Shown here piece by piece: positions 21,498-22,556 of a DNA stretch of 22,556 nt. Within the stretch, counting starts at the first letter, position 1; the number at the start of each line of letters is the position of its first letter. Made by a program: the position numbers and the translations under genes. The notes under the pieces were generated by a model, which worked only from the letters and a program-made list of their open reading frames with translations, ran no database searches and was not told the DNA's origin. The DNA comes from Candidatus Avelusimicrobium fimicolum (lineage in GTDB: Bacteria > Elusimicrobiota > Elusimicrobia > Elusimicrobiales > Elusimicrobiaceae), in the NCBI GenBank assembly GCA_900541355.1, contig UQJU01000021.1:1-22556 (forward strand), given 5' to 3'.

Positions 21498-22556
21498 ATG
21501 GTTAAGAAGTCTTATCCGCAAGCTTCGCTCCGCGAGCTGTGGCATCTGTCGTATCCCCTTATTATCACGATGGCCGCACAGGTGGTTATGCAATTTGCAG
21601 ACCGCATGTTTTTAGCCTGGTATTCGCACGAGGCGCTGGCCGCATGCGTGCCCGCCGGCGTATTGGCGATGACGTTTTCCTCTATGTTTATGGGGCTGGC
21701 CAGTTATACGAGCGTTTTTATTTCGCAATACTATGCCAAAAAGAAATATGCTTCTGTTACGATATCCTTGTGGCAGGGTATTTTGCTGGCGGTGTTGTCC
21801 TCTGTGTTGCTGGCGGCTCTTACCCCGCTGGGTATAGGCCTGATTAATTCCTTCGGGCACGATATGTCTGTGCGCGGTTTGGAAATAAAATATTTTAGTT
21901 TATTAAACTTGTTTAGCGGCCTGACGGTGATTAACAGCGCGCTGGCCAGTTTTTTTAGCGGGCGCGGGCAAACCAAAGTGCCGATGTGGGCCTCTCTGGC
22001 CGGTAACGTCGTAAATATTGTGCTGGATTATATTATGATTTTCGGCAAGTTGGGGTTCCCCGAAATGGGCATTGTCGGTGCGGCGTGGGCGACGATTATC
22101 GGCTGCGGCGCTATGACGATTATTTATGCCACGCTTATTTGTGCGGGGCGCGTGCGGCGCGAGTTTAAAATCCGCCGTCTGGCCGGGTTTTATAAGCCTG
22201 TTTTTGCGCGTTTGGTACGCTTTGGCCTACCCAACGGCTTTGGCTTTTTAATGGATATTTTGTCCTTTACGCTCTTTACGTTTATGGTGGGGAGTATTGA
22301 CGTTCTGTCTTTGGAAGCCAGCAATATTGTAATGTCTATGCAGCCCGTAGTGTTTATGGTAATTTTGGGGCTGGGGATGGGTATCCAAATTTTGGCGAGC
22401 AAATACCAAGGCTTAAAACGCCCGGATTTGACGTTGAAGGTGCTTAAAAACGCGTGCAAATTAGGCTACCTGTATGCAGGCACCGTGGGAATTGTTTTCT
22501 TCTTTTTTGCACCTGTTTTTATCGGGTTATTTGTGCCGGAGGGTTTTTTGCATTTA
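21498..22556 (+). CDS. MATE-family multidrug/metabolite efflux transporter (3'-partial)
   Basis: 353 codons are visible and the frame is open to the window end. The N-terminus LRELWHLSYPLIITMAAQVVMQFADRMFLAW is typical of MATE (NorM/DinF) antiporters, which export drugs or metabolites in exchange for Na+ or H+. LASYTSVFISQYYAKKKY and GRGQTKVPMWASLAGNVVNIVLDYIMIFG match the conserved family blocks. Further segments (GIVGAAWATIIG; RLVRFGLPNGFGFLMDI) start the second half of the duplicated fold. About nine or ten of the usual 12 helices are present. The ATG has a weak AGGTG seven bases upstream. Substrate is unknown. It lies 48 bases past the cold-shock terminator, with no clear promoter. Confidence 0.9.
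   Translation, partial: MVKKSYPQASLRELWHLSYPLIITMAAQVVMQFADRMFLAWYSHEALAACVPAGVLAMTFSSMFMGLASYTSVFISQYYAKKKYASVTISLWQGILLAVLSSVLLAALTPLGIGLINSFGHDMSVRGLEIKYFSLLNLFSGLTVINSALASFFSGRGQTKVPMWASLAGNVVNIVLDYIMIFGKLGFPEMGIVGAAWATIIGCGAMTIIYATLICAGRVRREFKIRRLAGFYKPVFARLVRFGLPNGFGFLMDILSFTLFTFMVGSIDVLSLEASNIVMSMQPVVFMVILGLGMGIQILASKYQGLKRPDLTLKVLKNACKLGYLYAGTVGIVFFFFAPVFIGLFVPEGFLHL

Overview
The window reads as a chromosomal segment from a compact, diderm, probably anaerobic gut bacterium. I think an Elusimicrobiota member is most likely. That placement is inference: it rests on the style of the prepilin gene at 5370 (very short MKQG leader, FTLIEL motif, Cys-rich C-terminus), the Cys/Trp-rich surface protein at the left edge, SecDF/YajC together with an EptA/LTA-synthase-type membrane sulfatase, and the mosaic of short operons. 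No rRNA, tRNA, transposase, phage gene or CRISPR array is visible. Base composition is fairly even and coding density is high, apart from one 428-base gap.

Layout. 1-942: 3' part of a large secreted, Cys-rich protein with three thrombospondin-1-like repeats; it enters from outside the window. 943-1071: a stack of three hairpins separating it from a convergent minus-strand block. 1072-2396 (minus): a helical protein of unknown function coupled (TAATG) to a DUF374-type acyltransferase. 2489-5222 (minus): yajC-secD-secF, an overlapping Sec-accessory operon ended by a strong hairpin. 5370-5864 (plus): a type IV prepilin with its own promoter and terminator. 5865-6292: non-coding DNA carrying five copies of an ATCC-type palindromic repeat. 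6293-8032 (minus) and 8088-9890 (plus): a membrane alkaline-phosphatase-superfamily transferase divergent from thrS, with abutting -10 boxes. 10014-12321: a GT2 glycosyltransferase overlapping a multi-pass GT-C-like membrane protein. 12342-14039: exported GH3 beta-N-acetylglucosaminidase (NagZ type). 14197-16212: a beta-carbonic-anhydrase-like gene abutting a MurP-like PTS EIIBC. 16258-17079 (minus): SPL-family radical SAM protein. 17140-20068: Sel1 protein, exported TPR protein, then ksgA. 20083-21054 (minus): glutamate formiminotransferase, sharing one bidirectional terminator with ksgA. 21194-21397: cold-shock protein. 21498 to the edge: partial MATE transporter.

How the genes fit together. 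Much of the window concerns the envelope: protein export (yajC-secDF), pilus assembly, glycan building (GT2 + GT-C), phospholipid and envelope modification (DUF374, sulfatase-fold transferase), and murein-sugar salvage (exported NagZ beside a MurP-like PTS). No clearly new multi-gene defence or metabolic system is evident. The most distinctive signals are four genes whose -10 box ends exactly six bases before ATG, which suggests leaderless transcripts; the palindrome cluster at 6004-6277; the NagZ/carbonic-anhydrase/MurP neighbourhood; and the start-less TSP1-like protein at the left edge.
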